Source: Agrocybe praecox
Lineage: Eukaryota > Basidiomycota > Agaricomycetes > Agaricales > Agrocybaceae
DNA: 64,000 nucleotides
Assembly (NCBI GenBank): GCA_964017145.1
Contig: OZ024846.1
Location: forward strand, 2,232,001-2,296,000
Direction of reading: 5' to 3'
The stretch's first letter is position 1, and each line of letters begins with the position of its first letter. Shown piece by piece: positions 47,254 through 59,854 of the stretch. The translations under genes were made by a program, and so were the position numbers. Under the pieces are notes generated by a model that searched no databases, was not told the DNA's origin, and saw only the letters and a list, made by a program, of their open reading frames with translations.

Positions 47254-49616
47254 TTAACGCACTTTCACTTCATTGAAGTTGGCAATGGCTCTCGCTAGAT
47301 CCCAACCATTCCCAGCTAGGCAATCGACGGCGAATTTGGCGTTCAATTTTGTCTGGGCGCAAACCTCTACTACTAGGTTCCGCTGAACTTCAGGCTATAA
47401 AGAAAGCAAGCATTATCAGTTGACCTGGTCTTACAAGTAGATTGTTCACCACAACGTACCAGTGATGCAAGCGCAGCTTGCTGATCTGAGGGTAGAGATA
47501 GAATCGAAAAAGGCTGTGCAGTAGCCATAGGCGCCGAAGCACCTTGTGGTTGGGTCGGTAATGCCTGAACCAAAAGAGGGCCAGGCTTCCATGCTTCGTG
47601 ACTAGAATAACTACGAATGATCCACTGGTCCGAAAGGATGACGATATTCCACCCATTAAGCTTGGCACTAAAATAAACGAAGAAGTCATTAGTGGGACTT
47701 CCTTCTAAACGAATGAATTCATACCGTGATCCCTCTGCAGCAGGCACTAGCATAAATGTCCTGTCGAACGACCGGACACCCCCCGAGGCGGCTATCAGAC
47801 AATAGTCAATTAAACGGCACGATAATCCGAGAAACTATAGGCCACATACTCTCTGCAAACTCGCCATGTATAGTCGTCAAAAGAGCCATACTCTGGCCAT
47901 GAGGTACTGGATATGCATCAATGCAAAACTTTTCGCCAGGCCCGTTGATGTTATGATTTGTCCCAGGCAGCTTCTTCAAAGCTTCGATGACTTTATCTGA
48001 ACCCACATGAAGGCTATTCAGGGTCTTCTCAGGATCACTGCCGATCCTATTCAGATTTCGGGAGCCGCTATCTAGCCATGTTCTCCACTCCAATTTGCGT
48101 TGATTTGGCAGTGAGGTGTGAAACCCGACCAATCGTGCTCGTGTGGGGATAGAAGTATTCGCAGAAAATGAGAAGGTGGCAGCGGGGTCGTAGGCATTGA
48201 CCAAAGTCTCTCTTTGACCATCAAATGCATTGAAATAGCTGAATATTTGAAAATTAGAAAAGAACTTCTTGACGTCGAGCTAGAAGAACTGTACCGGACA
48301 AGAAAATCACTGAACGTGGCTCCGTCGACACCGGTCACAAATGAAGGATTCACTTGGAAAGGGAATGTAGTTGCGCTAGGTTTTTCAACCGGCATGTCGG
48401 ATGTCGATGCTTGGGGTGCATCGAAGGATATTTTTGCTATAGGTTCCCCATCCAGGACTTCCAATGCTAAGAATCGACGAGCAATATCCCTATCTAGCGG
48501 TAAATATATAATGTATTGTTGACATCTCAAGCAAGCGTACCTTCTATATGCATCACCCTGTTCCGCCTTGTAAGCATTTTCTCTAATCGGATTGTCAGTG
48601 AGGACCAATTCTCGCAAGTTCGCCATCTTTTCTTTTCGTGGCACTATTAAACTGATCTCCCTTTTCTCTCTGATCCTGTTCTTATGTAGTGAGAGATTAA
48701 CCAGTCGCGGAAGATATTTGCAGAGTTGCATCAGCAACGTTCCGGTCAGGTTATTGTTGGCAAGAGACAACGTTTGAACCTAAAGGCTGGTGAACACCAA
48801 TCGAAGAACAGTAGTGAGTGGCATCGATTACCTCTGGGGTGAGTTGACTGGCCAATTTGAAGATAACAGCTGCATCGCGTGCACTTCCGCCTGAACCTGG
48901 AGGTGTAAGATTGTATTTTTTAACAACTTCGTCCTCTATCATTGACTACAGGATCGCAGTAAGTACATGGCTGAGCTAATAGAAAGTTCCCGTAATATGT
49001 GGGGTAGCTGCGAAAGTCGTGACTTACATCAAGATTGAGGTATTTTGCTTCAGGATTCCATCGTTTCTGCACAAACTCCCTCCAAGCCTCTACTGCTTTG
49101 GGTTTTGTGGCAATTCGAACGGGTATTGATGATATTGAGCTACTGCCGCTTGTTCCGGACACAGCGTTTCTTCGAATTCTACCTGATACACTGGGCCTTG
49201 CGGCACCGCGAATTGATAATGGGTCGGAAGATCCTGTACTGGCAGAAAGTCGCATAGAATGCTGCGCACAACGTTCGAAATATCGGTAAGCGATAGATAT
49301 TCATGCGAAAAATGATAAAAGGGAGTGGCGACAGGACCGAGCAAAGGTGTGTGCAATTGTGCTCTGCCTGTCAATTGGGAAAAGGAGAAATGAGTATTAT
49401 AATTACCGTGCGTGTGCCGTTACTCATCGGCCTGTCTTTTGTGAGGTCTAGCATCCTTGTCGTCCTTCCCGAGCGTAGTTTTCCCTTCCTCCCTCCAGGG
49501 GTGTCCGTTGCATCCCGCATTGGCGCATCTCGGTCAATTAAACCGGCACTACGTAAAGCGTTGGCTGCAATAGTTTTGCTGCCAGGAACAGGTGCTGAAG
49601 CGGATGAGACTGACAT
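47254..49616 (-). CDS. MEX67: mRNA export receptor Mex67/NXF1 (TAP)
   Basis: Nuclear mRNA export receptor that bridges mRNPs and FG-nucleoporins, normally as a heterodimer with Mtr2/NXT1. It starts [21 protein letters not shown] at 49616. A central region has [23 protein letters not shown], then leucine-rich repeats ([58 protein letters not shown]). An NTF2-like domain follows ([68 protein letters not shown]). The last exon is the TAP-C UBA-like domain with [18 protein letters not shown], ending NFNEVKVR at 47254. This domain order is diagnostic. About ten exons are needed, and the borders near 49255-49400 are uncertain. Confidence 0.92.
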
Positions 49617-49915
49617 TATGTCTCAAAGCAGACTGGGAGGATAGAGAGACAATTCAAGATGTGAGCGATAGAAATACAAGCACAATGCAGTTATTGTGGG
49701 CAGAAACAAAGCCAAGAGTGACAAGCGAGTCAAAAAGGCAGTGTCACGGTGACGCTGACTCGGCTCAAGTATGATTCTCACGGTCATGCTTCAAACACTT
49801 TCCAAAAAAGTCAATCCAGCGTTATTTGTCGTGATGATGGTAGTTTCCTTCCTTCTTGTCATGGCGATTTTTGAAATGTTTCTCAAATTCTTATACACCT
49901 ATACAAGAAAGTCTG

Positions 49916-51904
49916 CTATGACTCATCCTCGGATTCGTCAAATTTGCTCAACAATGCAGGGCCTAAGAATCGGCCGTTTACTTCCCTTAGGACTGGGCTA
50001 ACTAAAATCCTAGCGCTGTTGGCATCTTCTGGATTTTCGCTATGGTGCACAACACTATCGGCAGCGTTGGCATTTCGGGAACTCTCCTCTATCTTGGAAT
50101 CTTCTCCGGGTAAATCTGACCTTACATCATGGGACGCTCCCGTTTCTGTATCTTCTTGCTGAGTCTCGACAAGGAGCGTGGGCCCTACAAAATCCAGAGC
50201 ACCACATAATTCTTCCATTTCACTCTCAGTAGGCGGTTGCACCTTGCGTTTTTCTCCCGGAATTATTTCTTTCTCCCAGAGCTCAGCCCGAATTCCCGGG
50301 CTAGCATCAACGGTCTTTCGGGATCTTCTTTGCTCGTCCGACACGCACATGTTCATGTCGTTGTTTTCATCGTCAGACTGCATACCGAGTAGTAAAGCGT
50401 GCTTTGTAGTCAACACAGCGGACGATGGATTCGAAGAGTAAGGTACTGGTTTGTCGGTTTGGCAGCATTCGTCCAATAATAATTCGTTGCCGCTTGTTTC
50501 GTCCTCAAGTTCATAAATGTTGTCGAAGAAGCCATCTCTTCCGAGGAACGAGTATTGCCAGCCGTTAAGAGTGTCGTCTTCAGTCGACGTAATTTCCTCT
50601 TGCCGTGGTGGTTCTATGTCCACAAGTCCTAAAATGCAGCCAATAGTGAACCAAGGATCCAGTTGCTCGAAGAGGCTCCCAAACACCGATTCTTCGGTTT
50701 CCAGAACGTCATGGACACTATTTATGTTGGCTACCTTAGTCGGCCTTAACTTGATGCGGGATGGCAGCCTTGTATTCTGATCCAGATTGTCCGATTCGTC
50801 ACTCTCTTCCTCTTTCCATGTCGCCTGAGCTTTCTTACATGGCGATGGCGTATTCTTGTGGGAGGAAGAAAAGGGAAGCGAAAATGGACTTCCATATGAT
50901 TCTTCCGACCATCCTATGAAGGCTGGCGACGATAGGGAACCAGTGTTATCAAAATTTGAAAAATTTTCATGGTGATGGTCATTGTCATCGCGGGATGACG
51001 TTTGTCTGCGGTGATAATCATCCGGGGTGCCTTTCCCTATTGACTGGCCGATCTTATATTTGGAACCTGAAGTCTGAAGATGCTTGCCGTCCTGACATTC
51101 TTCGTTTGCCCAAAAAGCTCCGGAGTTGTTTATAGACCAGTGACTGCCAGAGTATTTCTTATGACTTGTTTTCTTTATTGTTATCTTGCCTCGCGGGTCG
51201 AAGTCTTCTTCCATTCTCTTTGTGCTCTGAATGAAGACTCGTGTTCTATATGGCCGGTGAAATATCCCTCACCTTCCTCTTTCTGCCCATAGGTATTTCG
51301 CCTTCTGCGTCGATCTGTTTCTTGACACCACAATCCTGCTTATTGGACAAACATGCAAGATCCGGCATAGCCAAAATACGGTCCAGGGATCTTCTCAAGA
51401 GGAATGCTATATTTGGTGGTCAGTAACCTTGCGCACATAGTATTCGTATCTTTCGCACTGACGATCGGCAGCATCCAAGGCATCCAGAACCTTAGATTTG
51501 CTGGGCTTAATACTCAATGTATGCGCATCATTTTTCGATTTTAACTTGCTCTGTATTGCTGGTGATGCATGTACAGCCTTCGGGATACAATCAATCATAT
51601 CGGCATCGTCTTCTAAAGGAATTTTCTGCCTCGCATGTGCCAGGTCGATATCTGGCCACCCTCTATTGGAAGACAAAGATAACGAGGGCAGCTGCGGCTT
51701 TCCCGATGGTTTCGATGCCGAAAGCCCCTGAGAAAGCATATCAAGTTTCCTGTTACCAAAGAAAACCTTTTGCTGCCGTCTAATGGTATCTTTGACACGG
51801 GCTTGCATAGCGTTTCTACGCCAATTGAAGTCGGCTGAACCAGACATAGACACAATTGATTGCTTTGCCCACCTTTTGCCTCCCATATAATTTGCTCCTG
51901 GCAT
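49916..51904 (-). CDS. Conserved-looking fungal protein of unknown function
   Basis: The 5' exon starts MPGANYMGGKRWAKQSIVS at 51904 and stays open to about 51430, with a basic region (RVKDTIRRQQKVFFGNRKLD) and a later helix (DALDAADRQCERYEYYVRK). The 3' exon (open from about 51240, MEEDFDPRGKITIKKTSHKK, to the stop at 49916) is acidic and Ser-rich and ends VSPVLREVNGRFLGPALLSKF plus an acidic tail. Between them, 51230-51425 contains a further coding-like frame (LRRSLDRILAMPDLACLSNK). I could not join the three with introns of normal length: the candidate gaps are only 21-30 bases. This could be two genes, a frameshift or mis-assembly. No domain is recognised; the low complexity suggests a regulatory or scaffold protein. 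Confidence 0.55.
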
Positions 51905-51952
51905 TTATGAGTCAAGTGCCGGGTAGAAGATCAATTAAAAAAGTTCAGTTGA

Positions 51953-52381
51953 ATGACCAGGTCAAGACCAGGTCGTAAGGACGATTACTACGACTTGAAC
52001 CTTTTCGAGCGCACCACCCCTGGACCATGGGAAACAAACAATCAGACATCAACAACGCGTCGGTCGCGCTCGATTGTCTTGGCAAACGACTTTAGTTCCT
52101 TCACTCAAGTTGTCCCATCACACCCATTTTTCTGCGCAAGCATGCGATTTCCAGAGAACATTTTCCCAAGAAAAGATGTTTTCGTTTCTAAATCTTCTTC
52201 ATATTCGCCCTGTAACACGAACAAACACGTAGAAGTCGGCAGTTCAAGGCACACGCCTATATCGGATTACCTATGCCGGGACTTTCTTTCTCAAGATAAC
52301 ACCAGCGCAGAAGTTATCACCGCAACGAGCGCAGCAGGGAGAAACAACCTTAACATCAATTCAAATTGTACGAAAATATAA
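51953..52381 (+). CDS. Possible small gene, 142 codons, divergent from the preceding gene
   Basis: A single uninterrupted frame starts MTRSRPGRKDDYYDLNLFER, 49 bases from the divergent ATG at 51904. The product is polar, Ser/Thr/Asn-rich, without signal peptide or membrane segment. Its length is above the background of this window, and the short divergent spacing resembles a shared promoter. There is no domain and no support from the sequence beyond the open frame. Confidence 0.35.
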   Translation: MTRSRPGRKDDYYDLNLFERTTPGPWETNNQTSTTRRSRSIVLANDFSSFTQVVPSHPFFCASMRFPENIFPRKDVFVSKSSSYSPCNTNKHVEVGSSRHTPISDYLCRDFLSQDNTSAEVITATSAAGRNNLNINSNCTKI

Positions 52382-52705
52382 CCCAAAAACGACCGACCAT
52401 TTCGCGGGAGGCACATAATGTCGGAAGAGGCTCCCACACATTTGCACTTAGCGATGTCATTTCACTGCGCATCGTTGGAATTTAAATGTTTTTCGATGAC
52501 AATCGATGGTCCAATATATTCTCTGATCTCATGGTCTTCGAAAACAAATATGTCCATGAGATAGAGAATCCGGCACGGAGATCTGAAGTCATTCTAAATT
52601 AACATTGTGGGGTTCTATTCAAATATGCTAAACAAACTAGGAAATTCTGCCTCTGAGAGAAAGGGATAAAAAGCCAATCGATTGCTTGCTTACCTCGGCA
52701 GAACA
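52382..52705. promoter_or_regulatory. Upstream region of the carboxylesterase gene
   Basis: The intergenic sequence contains gataaaaag at 52665-52673, a TATA-like box about 35 bases before the ATG at 52706. No other site was recognised. Confidence 0.4.
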
Positions 52706-55159
52706 ATGGCGATGGCTATATTCTCTCCTCTCCCTAGGCTGTTCTTCGTATTTTTCTATGCAAGTTACGCCTTGGCTGTCCCTCCAGCAACAGGATCGGT
52801 CGATGTCGTACTAAAAACGGGTGTCTTTCGAGGACTGTCGTTGCCGTCGAATGGCACGGACAGATTCTTGGGCATACCCTTTGCAGTGCCCCCGGTTGGC
52901 AGTCTTCGTTTCAAATCACCTGTGGCCATCACACAAAAATCTAGCGGCGTGCAAGATGCAACCAAATTCTCCGATGCTTGTCCTCAACCTGCTAGCTCCG
53001 GTCTCACTGTTCCTATAGGAGAAGATTGCTTGCATTTAAATGTTTGTGTCAGTGTGATTGATCCCTCTTTTTTTTGGCTGAGAAAATGAATTAGGTTTGG
53101 CGACCAACCAATCTGAAAAGTAATGAGAAGGTTCCTGTTCTGTTCTGGATACATGTATGTGTTTAGGTGTCTTTCCACCTCACAGCTCACTCTTGTTCTC
53201 ATTTTACTCTAGGGAGGCGCATATACGTCGGGGTAAGACGATATCAATCACAGCCTTGTTTGCGCGAACCTTACAATGCTCCTATCAGCACTGCATCAGA
53301 CCCTGGAACTGATCCTACTGGTACGCTTGGAGCCCATATTACCATATTACACTGCAAGAAGCTGACAATACTTTTCTATAGAAATCATACAACGAAGCGT
53401 TGCTACTGGCAAACCCATAATCTTCGTGTCCACGTAAGAAGTTTATCTCTCCACAAATCTGCGCGGTGAATAATGCTGTCCATTCTTTTCTAGAAATTAT
53501 CGACTAAATACCTTTGGATTCGTATGTCTTTATTCCCTGGTCAAAATTAATTTGACTACTCATTCTGGCCAAGTTGGCTAGCTCCTCTGTACCGGCTGAA
53601 GATCTCAACGTCGGCTTGCAAGATCAGAGGATGGCTCTGGAATTCGTCCAAGACAACATCGCTGCTTTTGGTGGCGATCCATCGAAAGTGCGCTTTTAAT
53701 TTTTCAGTCTACCACATGACTCACGAACCATCTTGTGTATTAGGTGACAATATTTGGACAGGTGATTGTGTTCGCTCATTATTTTACGAGATGTGTCTCA
53801 CTCTCCGAAGTCTGCAGGCGCTGGAAGCGTTGAGGCACATTTTTTGTTCCCTGCACAGCGAGCCTTATTCCGTGCTGGGATAGCCGATTCCTCTACTGGG
53901 CCATTGTAAGGCAATTTAGTGGTTTTGATAGATAAATCGCTTAATGTTTCTATACCATAGCAAAAGCTCACCGAATGTGGCTACTTACGACAAACCTGGA
54001 AAGCCTTTTTCTCGTTTGCTCGCGGCGACTGGTTGCCCTGCAGGTAGAACAGCAATAGCTTGCCTTCAAAAAATTCCATTTGATGTAAGGAGTATTGCAT
54101 TATAACGATCATCGGTCTGCGCATCAAGCTGATAGAAGAGTTGCTTTAGACGCTACTCAATATCAGTAATGGCATGATCGACGATACACTAAATTCACAA
54201 TTGTGGCAACCTGCAGTCGGTCCACAAGGGAGTTTTATTCCCGAAGAGGCTTCGGCAAGAATTCTATCCGGAAACTTTTTACACCTTCCTTATCTTGCTG
54301 GAACGAATGTAAGAGGGACATGTAATCTATTGAGTTTGTACTAAAGACTTTATCAAGGTGAATGAAGGAACTACCTTCAGTAATACGTTACTCAACTTAG
54401 GGCTCTCCGGGGATGTAGAAGTAGCGCGCTTTAAAAAATTCATCGGTGATCTCGTCATTGACAACAGTACTCTAACAAACGACGTTGTAAACGAATTCGT
54501 ATCCCTTTTCCCTGCCAACGATCCTAGCCTTGGGGCACCATTCAACACTGGCGACTCATTATTCGACAGAGCTGCTGCTTGGTATACTGACCAGATGTTT
54601 TTGTCTCCAAGAAGATTCTTTTTCCAGCATGCATCCGCTCTTCAACCCATGTTCGCTTATTATTTCAGGGAATTCATTCCAGGAGATGACATCACATTTG
54701 GAGGTGAATATTATGGCTCACTCAATCTCTATTTCTCTTCTCATCATTAAGCTATTCTACCTCCCTAGTTTCCCATGCGTCAGAATTGAAGCTGCTTTTT
54801 GGGCCTATTCCAGCATCTGTGGAAGTCTCTTTCGCCACCACTATGAGAGATTTCTACATCAACTTCGTCAACGATTTACATCCTGGTGGTAAGTTTATCC
54901 AACCTTCTTTGGATTTCTAGTTGTAGCCACTCATACATACTTCTTTCCAACCTTATAGCCACTTGGCCTGCTTTCACCACAAGTTCACCTCACGTTATGC
55001 AACTCATCCGAGGAAATATTACTCTTATACCTGATGGTAAGTTGACTTCATTTAGGAAATTATATGCCCATTTTTGCTTATCTTTCGTTACTAGATTTCG
55101 ACTTGAACCAAGTTAGCTTCAGTAATACTCCGAGGGTGCAGCAAGAATTTGCCAAGTGA
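52706..55159 (+). CDS. Secreted type-B carboxylesterase/lipase
   Basis: Alpha/beta-hydrolase of the carboxylesterase type B family (cholinesterase and fungal lipase relatives), cleaving ester bonds outside the cell. It starts [19 protein letters not shown], a signal peptide ending near ALA. Conserved blocks are [24 protein letters not shown], the oxyanion loop [50 protein letters not shown], and the nucleophile elbow GQSAGAGS, rebuilt across the intron after 53760. The acidic residue lies in GTNVNEGTTF and the His in [12 protein letters not shown]. About twelve short introns are needed, and all joins read are in phase to EFAK and the stop at 55159. It appears intact, at about 540 residues. 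The actual substrate cannot be told. Confidence 0.87.
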
Positions 55160-55995
55160 TGTCGGGGTAATAGATCAACTTGATCTCGAACGCATTGTGT
55201 TGTTCTCATTGGGACAATTTCAACTTTTTAATCCAAAAGTATCTTGATTCAAACTGGCATCTCAAGCATGATGGATGAACTATAGCGTTCGTTCTCTTCC
55301 ATTGGTCCGTACTATCTGAAACGTAAAATTCCAGGTAGATCCTTGAACAGTTTTGGTGTAAGATAATATCAGGAGCTATCAGCAGCGCACATTGCACGTA
55401 CTTGGATACTTTGGCTGGGCAGCCCATTCGGCACCAGGGGCACTGGGCGGCCAGGACCTGATAATCGAGACGCAAAACCGCGACACCATTGCACGTGACG
55501 GCCCAAGAGCAATTTGAATGATGATCTACTATCACCTAGTTCAAAACCATGTTGGTCCAATCATTTAAGCACAAGAGCCTCGTGCGCAAAACAGTCCAAT
55601 CTCTACAAACGGACGTGATTTTTCGGTGGTACAATCTCCACAACTTATCCTAGGCCACTCTTTGGAACTACTTTCTCAACAAATGAAGCCATCGTGGATT
55701 ACAGATTTATAATCAGAATTAGGAGATGGAAGCTGTGCCCTCCTTTCGACGGTTTAAACCACACATTCTCTCTCAACTACTTACCCGGGCAATGGCGGAT
55801 ATGTTAGGAAATCCACATGTCGCTACTTTTCGGTAGACTGATACGACGTATCATTCGACCTCACCTTATGGTCTTCGGCAATACTGCCTAATAGATGGAT
55901 GAATTTGTTGCAAATTGTGCCTCTCAGGAAGTTTAAAAGCCCTTCACCCCTCTCTATCTGTGAAGATATAGCGCGCTCCGTGCATCTATCCCGTT
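55160..55995. other. Intergenic, promoter of the S41 peptidase gene
   Basis: No convincing gene is present; - strand frames at 55206-55560 lack coding character. An AT-rich tttaaaag box at 55932-55939 lies about 55 bases before the next ATG. Confidence 0.45.
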
Positions 55996-58931
55996 ATGTC
56001 TGCATTCAAGAGCCTGCGCATTTCTTTGCTACTCTTAGCGTCTCTAAGTTCCTTCACAGTCGCGTCTGACGTTGCGGCACGAGCTGTTGATCCATGCGCT
56101 ACTATTGGTCAACAAACCTGGGTTGCACCTAGCGCAGTTCGTGCATGCTACCGTTCGGTCAAGGTCAATGAAACTGAGAAAAAGAACGTAAGTTTACTCA
56201 TCTTTAGAAACTCCAAGCCTTCGCAAAATGTCTTATGGTTATTTCTCAGATCCTCGATGTCATTGAGAAGACGCTGGCCTTCCACACCTCAACAAATTAT
56301 CAATTGAAGGCACCACAGCCCTTTACTGTCGATGTTCACGAGGACATTCTACTTGACATTGCGAGAATCAGGAAGCAAAAATACGCGTCAGAATACGACC
56401 TTCACACCGACATTTCCGGGAGTGTTAAGCGTCTCAATGATGGTCATTGCTCGTGGACTAATTACTGTTACGTGAGTTATTGCTATCTGAAATTTACTAG
56501 TTCTTTTCGTATTGACGATCTCATTCTTCAAGGATTGTGAGCCTGTGGACTGGTAGAAACTCGGGATTGTGCATTAGCAGACTTTCTTCAGCTCGTTTCG
56601 TGAACTACCTGCCGTTGCCTTTGACTCTCCTGACGAATTCTGTTGGCATTCAAAGTGTCCATATCGCCCCTGAGGCATTCACGGTAGCATCTGCTGAGTT
56701 TGGTGACGCCATTCAATTCTGGCAGGATGCTCTTCCTTTGAACCTCAAAGGAAAGCTCGAAACTGTATGTACATCCCCATTTAACTAGCTGTATGGTGTT
56801 GATATGATATTGCTAGCTCTCGGGAGCAAAGGTCCTTCTTATCAACGGGAAGCCGCCATTCGACACCGTCAACGAGAACGCTTTAATTTCTGGAAGTTAT
56901 CAGGCCCTTGGAACGCGTCAAAATGGGTAGGAACACATCTCCACAAAAAAAGAAGCATCAAATAACATACCGTTCCATCTTCCCAGTTTCTTCTCCAGCT
57001 ACAGACTAGTGTCTGGATCATGGAGTTATCTGCTTGGAAACTTTGCTCAGCAATCGCTCCCTCTATCCGACGAAGTTGTTTTGACAGTACAGCGCGTTAA
57101 CCGTACCATTCCCGAGGCATTCGTTGTAAGAATATTCACATTCCTCTCATGAACAACTTTGAATTGCTATTTGATCCTTCTTAGTTTCCCTACCGCTCCA
57201 AGAACACAGCCAAATTTTCCAGCACTGCCGAATGGCGTGCGCAAAGCTGCACAGGAGGTCCGGATGCAAATGAAGTATTTATTTACGCCGGCAACTCCAA
57301 TTCTAAACGACAAACGCCCGTCCGTACACCTCAACATCGCATGAACGTCATCCTTGACGATACACCCTTTGTCGACGTTGCTCTCCCACCCACTCTCCTC
57401 CCCACTTTGCCTACGGTGGACGGAAGCTATGGTGCTGCTCAATTCTACATGGCCAATGACCAGAAGACTGGGATTCTGGCTCTTGGGAGTTTCTCTGACG
57501 GCAGTTACGATAACTTTTTGAAGGCACTCTTGAATGGTCTACTCTGCTTGAAATCTCGAGGGCCACTCAACTGATAATTGATGTCGTATGTGCATTACAC
57601 GTATCTTTCTATATATGTCGATCTAAGGCGAAGTTTGACTTCATAGAGCAACAACGGTGGAGGTTATATCTGTGCAGCGCATGTAAGTCCAGGGTGTCTT
57701 CTTTTCCTAGCAGTGTACTTACTAGTTTCTATAGTATCTTCACCGAATTGTAGGTCTCGTCGTCAGCTCGCACCCGCAAAATATGCTAATCGATGTTGTA
57801 GATTGCAGGACCCAAAGCTTCAACAGTTCCTCAGGCTGGTTTCGACACTAAGACCCGTGACGGACCATTGGCGCAATTGATTGTGGAGAAGATTGTTGGT
57901 GAAAACGCGGACCCTGATCTTCAACTTCTCTACAATCCTTTGCAATGGAGGGACGCCAACAACGTGCTCTTCTCAAATACCACCGACTGGTTGCAACTTC
58001 CTATTCCTTTGACTATCAATGGACGACAAGATGCTTTCTCACAAAGGTTGGTTTCTATGAGCTTCATTCATTTCTTATGTTTATCATAATCCATAAGCTC
58101 GGCCAAGAGTGTCAACCAGAGGGATTCCCTACTGAACCGCCCAAAGAGGCCTTATTTGACACCAAGAGAGTTGTTATTGTATCCAACGGAAGGTGGATAA
58201 GCATTATCTCGTAGCTTTCCCTTTACTCAAAAAACAAACAGATGTGCCAGTTCTTGCTCCTTGTTCAGCGTTAGTAATGGCATTCATCCTCACCTACAAA
58301 AAAAACCCCAAACTAATCTATTGTGTCCTGACAGATTACTATGAACAAACTCGAAGGTTCTAAGACTGTCGTCGTTGGTGGAAAGAACGATGTCGAACAA
58401 CAATACTATGGTACTGTTGGCGGCCAATCGACCGACTTCAGCACTATTGACACTGAAATCAAGGTTGGACACTTCGACACCTATATTATCAAATCTGACA
58501 TACTCAACCTATTTTTTTTTGCTTCACGCAGACCGCTAAGCTCAAGAACAACACCCTCGCACCACCTGACTTGTACGTTATTCCTTATAATATGCGCCGA
58601 GTTTTCCGACGACTTTACCTCTCCCTTGTCAAACTTTTCCAGGCTTGTCAATGGTGTTTTCGGAATTACCTGGAGACTCGCTTATGGCGTTGACAAACCC
58701 AATGAGCCTGCTGGTATGTGTCTTGACTTTATGTGTAATAATTTCAACCTTGCTGATCTTTATTCTCTTTAGAATGGCAAAACCACCCAGCAGACCTCAA
58801 CCTTCCTCTTACGGCCCAACTGTGAGCATTCTCGATAGTATTGATGATTGTCATGAAGATCGCTGATATTCTCCTCTAGTGCAAACAACCCTCATGCCAT
58901 TTGGGAGGAAGTTATCAAGAGACTTCTTTGA
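55996..58931 (+). CDS. Secreted peptidase S41 family protein (CPAF/ustP-like)
   Basis: Serine protease of the S41 (tail-specific/CPAF-like) family found secreted in many fungi. It starts MSAFKSLRISLLLLASLSSF, a clear signal peptide. The next region has DPCATIGQQTWVAPSAVRACY and LDVIEKTLAFHTSTNYQL. DLHTDISGSVKRLNDGHCSW is the pre-catalytic domain with the usual NDGHC. LIIDVSNNGGGYICAAYL is the core strand of the S41 fold. The catalytic Ser is in NGRCASSCSLFS, reached by joining two exons around 58190-58340. KLEGSKTVVVGGKND and a final exon ending WEEVIKRLL (stop 58931) follow. About fourteen exons and roughly 700 residues are implied. The family match is good; the physiological substrate is unknown. 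It lies between an esterase and a transporter on the same strand. Confidence 0.82.
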
Positions 58932-59854
58932 ATCGGACTTGAATGATTATTATGCTGTAGGCGTGCATCTAATGTATTTACTTCAAATTCAACTCTTCGA
59001 CTTCTGGATCAATTGAAAATGACAACATCGACGTGAGCATGAGAATGTTGGCCTGGTTTGAATGAGTTGCTATGTATATATGTGTGCACATATATATCTT
59101 GAACTCAACCAAGCGTCCATGGCCTTCTTGGATTTGTCGTCACCGATATTTAAATTGGGTTCAACAGATTGAGAAAGCTCGAACGAACTTCAACACTTGA
59201 AGCAGTAGCAAGTTGCAAGTTTGCAACTGCCAAGCAAATTGAAACATTGCTGAGCCTGCTTATTTATACGTGTTTATTAGAACAACAAAAAGAGACGCCA
59301 CATATTACAGCGTTCGTACTCTTCCAAGTTCCCACTTCCTACCGTATCAGCTTCTCGATGGATGGCGATAACATTAACCAACTGTGGTCAGACAAGTTTC
59401 TGTACGAGCCGATGCCAATGGTTTGGCCAGTGGGCGCACAAATCAAATATTCTACATCGATCTTATGGTCAGCTGTTGTCAAACGTCATGACTTCAAGTC
59501 TTCGAGATGGCTCACCGGCACCACTGAGAGCATGAAAAAATTGTCAGAGCTGCAATATTTTTCACTTCGACTCACGCATGAGTATCACGACACCGGCAAT
59601 CAAAAAAACGGAAAACGGAAAACCTGTGCGTTGCGTAACTCTGGCGTAACCCAACCATTGACTCGTTTAAAATCCAAGCAGTGAAGCTCGTGGTGATTGT
59701 GGGCGGCATGTAATTGCGGTCACTCTGATTTCTACCAAATGGCCTTATTGGTTATCACACTCTAAGATTAGAAATCTGCGGCTTTCGTGGAATATAAATT
59801 GGCACCATTTCGCTTTTTCAGCTCTCATCCTCATCGTTTCAGATTCTCTTTTCC
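58932..59854. other. Intergenic; contains an unsupported 171-codon frame
   Basis: A + strand frame at 59169-59684 stays open for 171 codons (start MRKLERTSTLEAV), but its composition is not clearly coding and it shows no domain, signal or neighbour support. The proximal part is the promoter of transporter copy 4. Confidence 0.35.
59791..59800 (+). promoter_or_regulatory. TATA-like box of transporter copy 4
   Basis: The sequence aatataaatt lies 55 bases before the ATG at 59855, followed by a pyrimidine-rich leader (tttttcagctctcatcctc), a common fungal arrangement. Confidence 0.5.

Noticed and set aside
59169..59684. 171-codon + strand frame between the peptidase and transporter copy 4
   Set aside because: No domain, signal, splice support or protein-like pattern; kept only as a note in the intergenic entry.
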